A stretch of 64,000 nt of DNA, taken from positions 1 through 64,000 of the forward strand of contig CAWGVL010000050.1 in assembly GCA_963825845.1 (NCBI GenBank), read 5' to 3'. Source of the DNA: DASQDN01 sp963825845. Lineage in GTDB: Bacteria > Acidobacteriota > Terriglobia > Bryobacterales > Bryobacteraceae. This document shows, piece after piece, positions 1-9,135 of the stretch. Position numbers and translations under genes: made by a program. The notes under the pieces were generated by a model. It was not told the origin of the DNA. It made no database searches and saw only the letters and a list, made by a program, of their open reading frames with translations. The first letter of the stretch is position 1; every line of letters begins with the position of its first letter.

Positions 1-978
1 GGACGCGGGAATCAAAGGGGGCGCCAGAAAGCCGATAGCAATCGCATCGCGTCCCCACGCCCCAAAGTCGATCGAATCCCATCTCTTATACAGAGTTGGC
101 TGTGTTGTGGATGCCCGGTCTGGACCGCTGAACGTCGACAGTGAAACTGTGATCACCGGGATTGCTTCGCCTGCATCCAACGTTCGCAGTTCCTCGGCAG
201 TGAAATTGAGGGGATGACGGCACGGACCGCTTCCGTCGGAGATAGGAACGGTAACGCGATTAGCCGGCTTGCCCGCCACCTCAATCTGAACGGGGACGTA
301 GCAATCGTAAGGCACGCCGTTTTCGGGAATGCGTACGTTCATTTGATTCACGCCGGCAAGCCCTGGTGCTGGACCGAAATACTCCGGTCGAACGTCAACT
401 CCGCCGATCGCAATCTTAACAACGGGCGCGAAAGACGGCGAGGGCCGTCCCAGCCCGGTCCCCCAAAGAGTCAGGTATCCGCCCCCCACCGCAGGATTGG
501 TGAAAGATCGATTCGTTTTGGCCTGCGTGAATCCATACTTGTCGTCTCGGAACACACCGAAATTGCTCGCCGAAATATGGAGAGTAGCCGTGAACGTACC
601 GCTCAAGTCTGTCGTAGCGATCAACTCCGCCGGGCCGGGTCGCGCATCGGCGGGGATCAGAACCTGAAACGAAATCTCGATTCCGCCGGGCGACCTCTCC
701 GAATTCAGAACGACGAGGTCTCGCGGTTCATCCGCGCCCGCCGTCTTGATACGCAGCATGATGCTACGCGCGTGTCCGAGATTCTCCTCGATACCCATCA
801 GATTCACGTCCGCGATCGATCCGGGAGCAAGGCCGGATTCCGGTGAAGCAGGCTCCTGCCCCGTTGCAGCGTGTGCGATGTAGATTCGCCCCGGTGCAAA
901 CACGCCGAACTGCGCGTAAACAGAATCCCCAAGAAGTATGGCAAATAGAGCGGCGGAAACGGAAAATCGCAATCGCAT
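1..978 (-). CDS. Secreted protein with Solibacter C-terminal (TIGR03437-type) domain, 3' end outside window
   Basis: Reading the minus strand from an ATG at 978 gives an uninterrupted frame of 326 residues that runs off the left edge. The first ~22 residues (MRLRFSVSAALF..., ending VYAQ) form a signal peptide. The region around 250-520 has the hallmarks of the acidobacterial TIGR03437 domain: LWGTGLG, then IGGVDV, then an FGPAPGLAGVNQMNV stretch and PVQIEVAGKPANRV. The family is known as a C-terminal domain of exported acidobacterial proteins; its role is not established. Here about 100 residues follow the domain core, so the protein continues past it. The gene diverges from the large secreted-protein gene at 1575, which carries the same domain. 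Function beyond export and probable surface location is unknown. Confidence 0.75.
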   Translation of the reverse strand, partial: MRLRFSVSAALFAILLGDSVYAQFGVFAPGRIYIAHAATGQEPASPESGLAPGSIADVNLMGIEENLGHARSIMLRIKTAGADEPRDLVVLNSERSPGGIEISFQVLIPADARPGPAELIATTDLSGTFTATLHISASNFGVFRDDKYGFTQAKTNRSFTNPAVGGGYLTLWGTGLGRPSPSFAPVVKIAIGGVDVRPEYFGPAPGLAGVNQMNVRIPENGVPYDCYVPVQIEVAGKPANRVTVPISDGSGPCRHPLNFTAEELRTLDAGEAIPVITVSLSTFSGPDRASTTQPTLYKRWDSIDFGAWGRDAIAIGFLAPPLIPAS

Positions 979-1574
979 GCAAGGGCTAATAATAACTCGG
1001 CAGCAATACCCAACAAACGACTGAGCCAGCCCAGCCGTATTTCTCCGCGTTAGTAGGCCTGGGGCATGTTGCGAAACAGCGCAGCAGCGTCCCGTGACTC
1101 TCTCTCCTGAACTCCGCAGGTCGATCTCCGGTCGGCCTGCATTTTTTCCTCTGATAGTCACTGGATCGAAACGAACGGTTTCGTGTATTCTGTGAGAGGA
1201 AACGGCCTGGTGGCTCGATTCCGGTTCCCACTTCGTGGCTAACGGATCTTGATCCGCAACCTCGCAGTGATGGCAACAACAATACGGCAAGTGTCACCAA
1301 TCTCGTAAGGATTGTGAGTTCGATCACTCGAATCACCACCTAGGCTTCCATAGGATCGGGAGGCTCGGTCTTATTTACCGAGCTTTCCCTCGAAGCCCCG
1401 GAAGCTTCGACAGACTGCCCCTTCCCGGCCATCGAAATCGCATCGATTAGTGGCGCACTTTCATGGAATAATCTCGCCGAATTGCGCCAGAAGAATATCT
1501 ATCGCGCCCCTAATGGAAAGAGGATGTAGAATCAGAATACCCCCCGCGTTCCTGGTCTAGGAGTGTCTTTTCCC
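979..1574. other. Divergent intergenic region with two small hairpins
   Basis: This 596-base gap separates two divergent secreted-protein genes, so it should hold both promoters; I could not assign clear -35/-10 pairs. Two back-to-back inverted repeats are visible: GCTCGGT/ACCGAGC at 1363-1383 (7 bp, 7-base loop) and CGAAGC/GCTTCG at 1391-1409. They would sit in the 5' leader of the gene at 1575 if transcription starts upstream of them. A minus-strand open frame across 986-1339 has no plausible protein character. Confidence 0.4.
1363..1409. repeat. Two tandem short inverted repeats upstream of the 1575 gene
   Basis: Arms GCTCGGT (1363-1369) and ACCGAGC (1377-1383) can pair, and so can CGAAGC (1391-1396) and GCTTCG (1404-1409). 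No T-run follows either, so they do not look like intrinsic terminators on the plus strand. They could be a leader structure or an operator; this is seen only as sequence symmetry. Confidence 0.35.
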
Positions 1575-4500
1575 ATGTCCTTCATCCTTTATTTCCTGCT
1601 CGCGCTAACGGCGCTTCCGGCGGTCGCTCAGACGGTGATGCTGGTATCTGGCAATGGCCAGATGGCGCAGGAGAATTTTCCGGCTGTCAAGCCGATGGTT
1701 ATCAAGGCTGTGAATGCAGCAGGGGCCGGCATCCCCAACGCGAGTGTGGCCTGGACCCTGGCGCAGGGAGAAGGCGCACTCAGTGACATCGTTACCACGA
1801 CCGACGGCAACGGCATGGCGTCCGCTCTCTTTCGCGGCGTCTTCCTGCCGCCGCCCGACTCCTACCGAAGATCTGTCGTTCGAGCGACTGTAACGGCCGC
1901 TGGCGCCACGCTTGGCGCCGTGGATTTCGTCGTAATCACCTACGCGTCGCGGACGATTTCCGGCGGATTTGCGCCTGCTCCGCTCGTTGAATTGATTGCG
2001 CCAACGGGAGACCTGAGCGGCTCCACAGGATCGCTGCTTCCGCGTGCCGTCGCAGTCAGAGTCATATCGCAAGCCGGCTTGGACATCGGCAAAGGGATTC
2101 CTAGCGTCGGAGTGCGCATCAACGAACCGGAGGATCCGAACGGACCGACCGCACTGTGCTCCGGTCCCAACAATATGGTCTACACGGACCAGAACGGCGA
2201 GGCGTACTGCGACGTGATCCTCGGACCAACGGCGGCATCGGGTTATCTTCGCGCGAATGTAGGCGAGTCTCAGTTGACTCGGCAATTCCAGGTAACGATC
2301 ACGCCTGGAGCCGCATGCACGTTCAACGTAGCGCCCGCCACCAGCAACATCGGTTCTGCCGGCACGACTGGTACGGTTTCGATTACCGTCGCGACCGGCC
2401 AAAATTGCGGCTGGGCTGCCTCGACCATCGCGGCGTGGATCACGATCACGTCCGGTGGTTCCGGTCAAGGGAATGGCATTTTGGGCTATACGGTCGCAGC
2501 CAACCCGGGTCCCGCTCGGACAGGTGTCATCAACGTCGCGGGACGCACCGTAACCATCCAACCAGGCCGCCGCGGGGTCGTCAGGCGGTCAGATCACACT
2601 TCTTAACAGCTCGCCTCTGCCGAGCGCAGTCATGAACACCCCTTACTCGTTCCAAATGGCAGCATCGGGTGGAACACAGCCGTATAGATGGTCTGCGACG
2701 GGAACTTTCCCTCCGGGACTCACATTGAATCCGAACAGCGGCGGCATTTCCGGAAGTCCGACTACGAGTGGGACCTTCTCTTTCTCGATCGTCGTGACAG
2801 ACGCGACGAATGCCGCGTCGACCTCTCAGCCGTACACGATGACCGTCGCTCCATCTCAGACCGGGGGAACTCCGCTGACAATCGTCTCGACCTCTCCGCT
2901 GTCGAACGCGACGGTTGGAGCGAATTACTCATCGCAGTTCACGGCATCGGGAGGAACGACGCCGTACCAATGGAGCGCATCCGGAAATATCCCAGCCGGC
3001 TTGCTCTTGAATCCCGCAACTGGGGCATTTAGCGGAACACCCACGAGTGCGGGAATTTATACGTTCTCCGTTTCTCTGACAGACGCCGTCAACGCTGTTG
3101 TAACGAAGCAATTCACGATCACGGTGAATCCTGCAGGACCGGGGGGAGCCCTGGCTGTCCTGACGACCTCGCCACTGCCGAACGGTACGGTCGGTACCGC
3201 ATTTGACTTCCAGTTCAGCGCTTCAGGGGGCACACCGCCATATCAATGGTCCGCCGGCGGGACCTTCCCGCCGGGACTAGGCTTAATCCCGACCACGGGC
3301 GCCGTAACCGGCACACCGACGACAGCCGGCACGTTCAGTTTCACCATCAACGTCTCGGATCCTTCGGGCGCGACGACCTCGAAGCCATTCTCAATGACGG
3401 TTTCTCCCGCAGGAGGAACGGGAACCCTGACGATCACTACGGCTACTCTGCCGAATGGCGCGGTCGGCGCAGCGTACCAGCAAGCCATCTCGGCTTCCGG
3501 CGCGTGTAATTCCAATCCATTTGGCGGAGGAAGCGTCAACTGGACGATCGCGTCAGGAGCCCTGCCGAACGGCTTGGGCTTCGCCACTGTGGGACCCGGC
3601 GCAACCATTTCCGGCACGCCCACAGCCGAAGGCTCGTACACCTTCTCCATCCGGGCGACAGACACCTGCGGGCGTACCGACACAAAGAGCTACACGCTTC
3701 TGATCACCGGCACTTCCGCTCAGATCCCCATGATCGCCACACCGGCCAATGTCGAGTTCTCGGTCGCCTTCACCGCGGCAACCAGTCTCGATCAAGCGAT
3801 CGCGATTTCCACAGGCGCAACGAACATGACGTTCAACGCGACAACGACGATTCCATGGTTAAAGATCACACCCGCTCAGGCGAGTTCACCATCGAACATC
3901 GTGGTGCAAGCTGTGAACATCGGCGCCTTCGCGCCCGGTGTCTACGATGGCTCCGTTGTAATCACTTCCGCTGCTTCGAACAGCCCGCTCACGATTCCCG
4001 TGACGCTCCGGGTGGCAGCGCCTTCGAACATCAGTGTAGGTCCTGAGTCGTTGTTGTTCAGGCACACTCCAGCCGCTCCGATATCGCAGCAGGTTCTAAA
4101 CGTCGGCGGCCCTTTACCGGAATCCGGTTCAATGTGACGTTTGCTACCGATTCAGGAGGAACGTGGCTGCGTGTCAATCCGCTATCGGGACAAACGCCGC
4201 AAGCGCTGTCTGTCTCGGTCGACAGCACCGGATTGGCGCCGGGAACCTACACAGGATCGATCCGTGTCACACCGGACGGAAATGCAGGCGGGTTCCGGTC
4301 CGTGCCTGTGACGTTGATGGTTCAGCCTGCTACGGCGCTCACGGTCAACCAATCGCAGCTCACATTCAATGCGCCGGGTTCGCAGACCCTATCGATTGGC
4401 GCCACAGGAGGTCCGATTCCATTCAGCGTTGCAACTACCGGAGGCACTTGGCTTTCCGCAACACCTCCCGCGGGCACGGCCCCGGGGGACTTGACCGTCA

Positions 4501-5326
4501 CGGTATCGGCGTCCGGTCTCGCGCCGGGTACGTATCAGGCGCTGGTTGTCGTCACAGCAACGGGAACATCCCAGTCGATCTCGGTCCCGGTGACGTTCAA
4601 TCTGACGCAGGGGCAGCCTATGATCTCTGCGGTAACGAACGGAGCGAGTTTCGCCACCGGAGCCGTAGCGCCGGGCGAAATCATAACGCTTTTCGGAACG
4701 AATATAGGACCTGCGACTTTGACATCGGCTACGTACGATTCTAATGGCGCGCTGCAATCAACGGTGTCGGACGTCCAAGTGCTCTTCGACAACATCCCCG
4801 CCCCCCTGATTTACGTCGCTCAAGGTCAGGTCGCTGCCATCGTTCCGTTCGGAGTGTCGGCCGGACCACGACGCGCGTTCAACTCTTAAACGGCGCGCAA
4901 CGCTCGAACACGGTTGACGTGCCCGTAGCGGAAGCCGCGCCTGGCATCTTCGTGCTCGACACCAGCGGCCAGGGCGCGATCATCAATCAGGACGGCACGA
5001 TCAATGCGCAGTTGAACGGTGCGGAACCGGGGAGCGTCATCTCGATCTATGCGACCGGAGCAGGTCAAATGGATCGGCAAGTCTTCGATGGCCGCCCCAT
5101 CGTGGAGGAGCCATACCCAAGGCCGCTGCTTCCGGTCGGTGTGCGAATCGGCGGACGCGTCGCGGATATCCGGTATGCGGGCGCGGCTCCCGGTCAGGTC
5201 GCCGGAATGCTGCAGGTGAATGCAGTGATCCCGGCAGACACGCCGCGAGGAACGACAGCGCCAGTGCAGATTACGATCGGGTCGGTGACCAGTCAGGCGA
5301 ACGTGTTTGTCGCGACCAAGCCGTAG
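1575..5326 (+). pseudogene. Large secreted Ig-like/BACON/TIGR03437 protein, three frameshifts
   Basis: Four consecutive frames join into one ~1,250-residue protein. In order: a signal peptide (MSFILYFLLALTALPAVAQ; a GTG at 1563 is an alternative start), a bacterial Ig-like group 1 domain (about 1640-1950), a BACON-type domain (about 2310-2560, with CGWAAS and WITITSG), four putative-Ig (He_PIG-like) modules (about 2600-3710), further BACON-like repeats (about 3720-4610) and a TIGR03437 C-terminus (4620-5326, ending VTSQANVFVATKP). The frame changes near 2566 (one base extra or two missing), near 4113 (one missing) and near 4864 (one missing); bridging each restores conserved sequence. Such proteins are probably surface adhesion or carbohydrate-contact scaffolds, which is inference. 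It may be a real pseudogene or carry sequencing errors. It is followed after 23 bp by the oxidoreductase at 5350. Confidence 0.8.
2608..3710 (+). repeat. Tandem putative-Ig (He_PIG-like) modules
   Basis: Units of roughly 270-280 bases recur with the protein pattern S-P-L-P-(N)-(A)-x-V-G, then A-S-G-G-T-x-P-Y-x-W-S-A, then P-A/P-G-L-x-L-N/I-P-x-T-G and G-T-P-T-T/S-A-G-x-[FY]-x-F-x-[IV]. Unit starts are near 2608, 2890, 3165 and 3427; the last is the most divergent. The repeats are similar at DNA level, so recombination or misassembly could change their number. Confidence 0.7.
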
Positions 5327-5349
5327 ATGAAACTACAATTAAGTTAGAC

Positions 5350-6567
5350 ATGATGAATCGCAGGGAATTTGCGGGCGCGCTCGCCGCCTCAACATGGACG
5401 GCGCGGAGCTACGCGCGGGTTATCGGAGCCAATGACAGATTGAATGTTGGCGTTGTCGGGTGCGGCGGCATGGCGGGCGTTCACATGAACCGCCTCCTGA
5501 AGTTCGGTGAAAAGACCGATAACTTCCAGTTCACGGCTGTTTGCGATCTATACGACAAACGGCGGGATGCGGCGGCCACACTGACGGGCGGTAAGCCGTT
5601 CACCCGTTACCAGGATCTCCTCGCGTCGAAGGACGTCGACTACATCCTGAACGCGACGCCGGAACACTGGCATTCGCGAGTCACGATCGACGCCATCGAA
5701 GCCGGCAAACACGTATATAACGAGAAGCCGATGACGAGGACCGTCGAGCAGGCGAAACTTGTCCTCGCCAAGGCCAAGGCGAATCCGGATATCAAGGTCC
5801 AGGTCGGCGTGCAGGGCATGTCCGACGACTCGTACATCACCGCAAACAAATACGTACAGGACGGAGCGTTGGGCCATGTCGTCATGGCACAAATCGACTA
5901 CTCGCGGAACGGCAAGGAAGATCTGTGGGAGTACGAGTACGATCCGGATGTGAAGCCGGGCGTGAACCTCGACTGGAAAACGTGGCTCGGAGATGCCCCG
6001 AAACACGAGTTCGAACCCGACCGCTTCCATCGCTGGCGCAAGTATTGGGACTACAGCGGGGGGATCTCTGGTGACCTGTTCGTTCACCGCGTAACACGAA
6101 TCATCAAGTCGCTCGGGCTGACTTTTCCGGAATACGGCATGGGCGCGGGCGGTCGATATGTGTTCAAGACCCCTGGCGAAGTGCCCGATACGATGGACGT
6201 TCTGCTCGATTATCCCGAGGGCGTGACCGTACAACTGGTCAGCTCAATGGCGAATGACCGCAAGATCGATCATCTGCTGCGCGGGCACAAAGCGACGCTG
6301 GAGTTCAACTCGACGGGATTCACGATCGTTCCTCAAAAGCTCTTCCAGGGCGAAGTGAAGGAAGTCGTCCATACGAAATCGGGCGCGGAAGACGTTCTGC
6401 TGCATCATCGCAATCTGCATAACGCGATCCGGAAGAATGAACCGTTGAATTGCCCGGTCGAGCTCGGCTACTACGGCGTGGTCGCATCGGAAATGGGCGT
6501 CCTGTCGCTCCGCCGCCGCGCATACATGAAGTGGGATAAGAAGGCGCAGAGGATCGTAAAGGCCTAA
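5350..6567 (+). CDS. Gfo/Idh/MocA family oxidoreductase, Tat-exported
   Basis: The 405-residue protein opens with a twin-arginine signal (MMNRREFAGALAAS), followed by an N-terminal Rossmann fold with the dinucleotide motif GVVGCGGMAG at about 34-43. The family hallmark EKP occurs in the segment VYNEKPMTRT at about residue 125. The remainder fits the C-terminal alpha/beta domain of the Gfo/Idh/MocA family, which oxidises or reduces sugars, inositols and related polyols with NAD(P). Export through Tat with a bound cofactor is usual for acidobacterial members. The substrate cannot be read from sequence. The two ATGs at 5350 and 5353 are equivalent; no strong ribosome-binding site precedes them. 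It lies 23 bp after the large secreted protein and ends convergently with the propeller lipoprotein gene. Confidence 0.88.
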   Translation: MMNRREFAGALAASTWTARSYARVIGANDRLNVGVVGCGGMAGVHMNRLLKFGEKTDNFQFTAVCDLYDKRRDAAATLTGGKPFTRYQDLLASKDVDYILNATPEHWHSRVTIDAIEAGKHVYNEKPMTRTVEQAKLVLAKAKANPDIKVQVGVQGMSDDSYITANKYVQDGALGHVVMAQIDYSRNGKEDLWEYEYDPDVKPGVNLDWKTWLGDAPKHEFEPDRFHRWRKYWDYSGGISGDLFVHRVTRIIKSLGLTFPEYGMGAGGRYVFKTPGEVPDTMDVLLDYPEGVTVQLVSSMANDRKIDHLLRGHKATLEFNSTGFTIVPQKLFQGEVKEVVHTKSGAEDVLLHHRNLHNAIRKNEPLNCPVELGYYGVVASEMGVLSLRRRAYMKWDKKAQRIVKA

Positions 6568-6575
6568 ACGGCCTT
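6559..6575. terminator. Palindrome holding both convergent stop codons
   Basis: AAGGCC (6559-6564) and GGCCTT (6570-6575) flank TAAAC. The plus-strand stop TAA (6565-6567) and the minus-strand stop TAG (6566-6564) both fall at or beside the loop, so the two converging genes end inside one short hairpin. The stem is only 6 bp and the T-tail is poor, so its strength as a terminator is uncertain. Confidence 0.4.
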
Positions 6576-7657
6576 CACCGCAGCGCTGACCGGGCGTGAG
6601 CCCACAGGAATCATCGTGAACAGGGCCGCCGACTTGCGACGGTCCGCCACAATGCCCATCGTGCGGATCACGGCCATGTCGCCGGATTGCCGGTTCAGCA
6701 CGAGAGCGTAGTTGTTGTCCGGTGTGACCGTAATATAGCCCGGATCCGCGCCGACCGCGGTGACGGCTATGATCCGCCGCCGCGTAATGTCCAGAATCGT
6801 TACGTCGCCCGCTTGTGGATTCGCCAGGAATAAGTGCGTGGCGGACGCCGCCATCGCTCCCGGAGCATGGCCGGCCAGTACCGTCTCCGCTACTTGCGGC
6901 ACGTAATAAGGGAACACCACGACAACGGCATCGCGCCCCTCGCCGGTGATGAACAACTGACCACCATCTCCGTTAAAGCACAGGTTATCCGGCCGGACAG
7001 CGAGCGGCAGATTCGCGATGATCCGCGCGCTTGCATCCATCACGCACAACTGACGACCAGCCGTATCGGCAACCATGAGGCCCTTTCCGTCGGCGCGAAA
7101 ACGCGCCGCCCCAATCCCGTCGCTCACCTTGATCACCGCGCCAACGGATCGCGATTTCAGGTCGATCACCGAGACGGCCCGCTCGTGCCATAACTTATAG
7201 CGGCAAGACCGGTGAAGTTCGACAGATCGACGTCGTGGGCGTCGGCGGCGAGCTGTAATGGGGTCGATGCGCGGAAAGACTCGAGAGGGACTTCTGTCAG
7301 AGTACGTCGCCCGAGAACCCACAGCGATCGGTCAGACAGGCGTATCGAGATCGACGATCCGAGCTTGACGCGCCGCGCTACCGTGAACCTTTCGGTATCT
7401 ACCTCGTAGATCGTTCCCGAGGCAGGCGCGAACGCGTAGACCCTGGGTTCCTCGGGATCGGCAAGGACAGCCGTCGGCGAATCGTCGAGCCTGATGTGGC
7501 GAGCTACCGCGAAAGCGGTGAGATCAACAACGGCAATGGCATTCCCGGCTTCATTGGCCACATACACGTAGCCATCGAAACCGGGAGATTTCTTTTTCTT
7601 ACAAGCTGCAGCAACAGCGGCAACACCGGAGAGCGCGAAACTGCGGCGGCTCAGCAC
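6564..7657 (-). pseudogene. YncE/YVTN-type beta-propeller lipoprotein, one frameshift, coupled to nuoN
   Basis: Two overlapping frames (7657 to 7166 and 7322 to 6564) join near 7185, where one base seems missing (segment SYGT|ERAVSVIDL). The joined protein has about 363 residues. It starts with a GTG, then RR and a lipobox-like AAAC at about 18-21, followed by blades rich in YVYVAN, AIAVVDL, AVRPDNL and GYITVTPDNNYALVLN, typical of YncE-like or cytochrome-d1-like seven-bladed propellers. The GTG overlaps the nuoN stop codon by one base (TAGTG), so it is likely the last, translationally coupled cistron of the nuo operon. A role with complex I is only suggested by position. The frameshift may be real or an error. 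Confidence 0.72.
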
Positions 7658-9135
7658 TACTTAATGAGTGTCGCAGAACGACCGGCGAAATCGAGGACCA
7701 GCGATGGGAACACACCCAGAAGCACAGTAGCGACAGCGGAAGCCAGGAGCGCAGTCTTCAATCCAGCGCTCAAGGGCTGCAGGCCATCCGTCGTCGATGT
7801 CGGCTCATGCATGTACATCACAACAATGATCCGCAGGTAATAGTAGGCAGCGACAGCGCTGTTCAGAAGCCCCAAAACCGTCAGCCACACGAGGTTCGCG
7901 TCGAGCGCCGCTTTGAACACGTAGAACTTGCCGAAGAAGCCGGCGGTCAGCGGCACCCCGATCAGCGAGAGCAGGAAAATGACCATCATCGCCGCTGTCA
8001 TCGGCTGGCGATATGCTAAGCCCGCCATCTGGTCGATCTCGAGATACCGTTCGCCCTGCCGGCTGAAGTGAACGACGACGGCGAATGCCCCGATGTTCAT
8101 GAACGCATATGACGCCAGGTAGAACATGGCGGCCTGCGTTCCGATCTGGCTGTGCGTGGTAACCGCGACAAGGACATATCCTGCGTGCGCAATAGAACTG
8201 TAGGCCAACAGGCGCTTGAGATTGCTCTGCGTGAGCGCAGCGAAGTTACCGACGGTCATTGTCGCAAGCGCGGTAACCCACATCATTGGTTCCCACCGGC
8301 TCGAGATGGGCTCGAACGCCGTCATATACACGCGGATAAAGATCGCGAAAGCCGCAGCTTTTGGACCTGCCGACATGAAAGCCGCAACCGGAGCGGGCGC
8401 TCCCTGATACACGTCCGGAGCCCAGATCTGAAACGGCGCCGCGGAGATCTTGAACGCGAATCCCACAAACATCAACGCAGCCGACACTCCGACCAGCGAC
8501 ATCGATTCCATGTTGCCGGCCGTCAGCACACGACGGATCTCGACGAGGTTCGTTGACCCGGTGATGCCATAGATCCACGCAACTCCATACAGCAGGAATG
8601 CGGTCGCGAATGAGCCAAGGAGGAAGTACTTCAATGCCGACTCGTTATTCCGCTTGTCATCGCGGAGGTAACCGGCGAGGATGTACGTTGCGATGGACGA
8701 GATCTCCAAGCCGATGAACATAATGATCAACTCATTCGAAGTTGCCATGATGCCCTGGCCGGCGACGGAGAACAGGATCAGCGCGTAATATTCGCCCCCT
8801 TCGGACCGTTCACGTCGCAGATACTGACCGGAGCAGAGGACGGCCAGGATTGCGACGATGATTACGAGCGCCCGGAAGAACGTCGCGAATCCATCGACAA
8901 TCAGCATCTGCTGAAACGCGGCGCCCGGTTGACCATATGCGACGAACGTTGCAGCCAGAGCGGCAAGCAGCCCCAGAAGGGTAACGGACGGCGCCAGTCC
9001 GGCTCCGGTCTGCCGCGATTCGTCGCGCATCGCCTCAATGATCATGACGAATGCAGCTACGATCGTCAAAATGATCTCCGGCAGAATGCGGATGTACTCA
9101 GCAGCCGTAGGGATGAAGTTCGTGCTATTGGGCAT
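7657..9135 (-). CDS. nuoN: NADH-quinone oxidoreductase subunit N
   Basis: A 492-residue polytopic membrane protein of the proton-pumping Mrp-antiporter-like type, one of three large antiporter subunits of complex I (with L and M). About 14 hydrophobic segments span the whole length. The quinone-oxidoreductase/Mrp signature is present around FLLGSFATAFLLYGVAW, LKISAAP-like FKISAAPFQIWAPDVYQGAP and LKRLLAYSSIAHAGY, which contain the usual lysines in transmembrane helices. Length matches the E. coli protein (485). The ATG at 9135 lies 11 bases inside nuoM, so translation is probably coupled. Confidence 0.96.
   Translation of the reverse strand: MPNSTNFIPTAAEYIRILPEIILTIVAAFVMIIEAMRDESRQTGAGLAPSVTLLGLLAALAATFVAYGQPGAAFQQMLIVDGFATFFRALVIIVAILAVLCSGQYLRRERSEGGEYYALILFSVAGQGIMATSNELIIMFIGLEISSIATYILAGYLRDDKRNNESALKYFLLGSFATAFLLYGVAWIYGITGSTNLVEIRRVLTAGNMESMSLVGVSAALMFVGFAFKISAAPFQIWAPDVYQGAPAPVAAFMSAGPKAAAFAIFIRVYMTAFEPISSRWEPMMWVTALATMTVGNFAALTQSNLKRLLAYSSIAHAGYVLVAVTTHSQIGTQAAMFYLASYAFMNIGAFAVVVHFSRQGERYLEIDQMAGLAYRQPMTAAMMVIFLLSLIGVPLTAGFFGKFYVFKAALDANLVWLTVLGLLNSAVAAYYYLRIIVVMYMHEPTSTTDGLQPLSAGLKTALLASAVATVLLGVFPSLVLDFAGRSATLIK

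Noticed and set aside
1215..1250. tRNA-like T-arm sequence (GGCTCGATTCC) near 1213
   Set aside because: No matching acceptor, D or anticodon stems could be drawn around it on either strand.
986..1339. 117-residue minus-strand open frame in the first gap
   Set aside because: No signal, motif or ribosome-binding site, and composition typical of non-coding GC-rich DNA.
1605..2561. 318-residue minus-strand open frame opposite the Ig/BACON gene
   Set aside because: Arg/Asp-rich shadow; the plus strand shows signal peptide and domain motifs.
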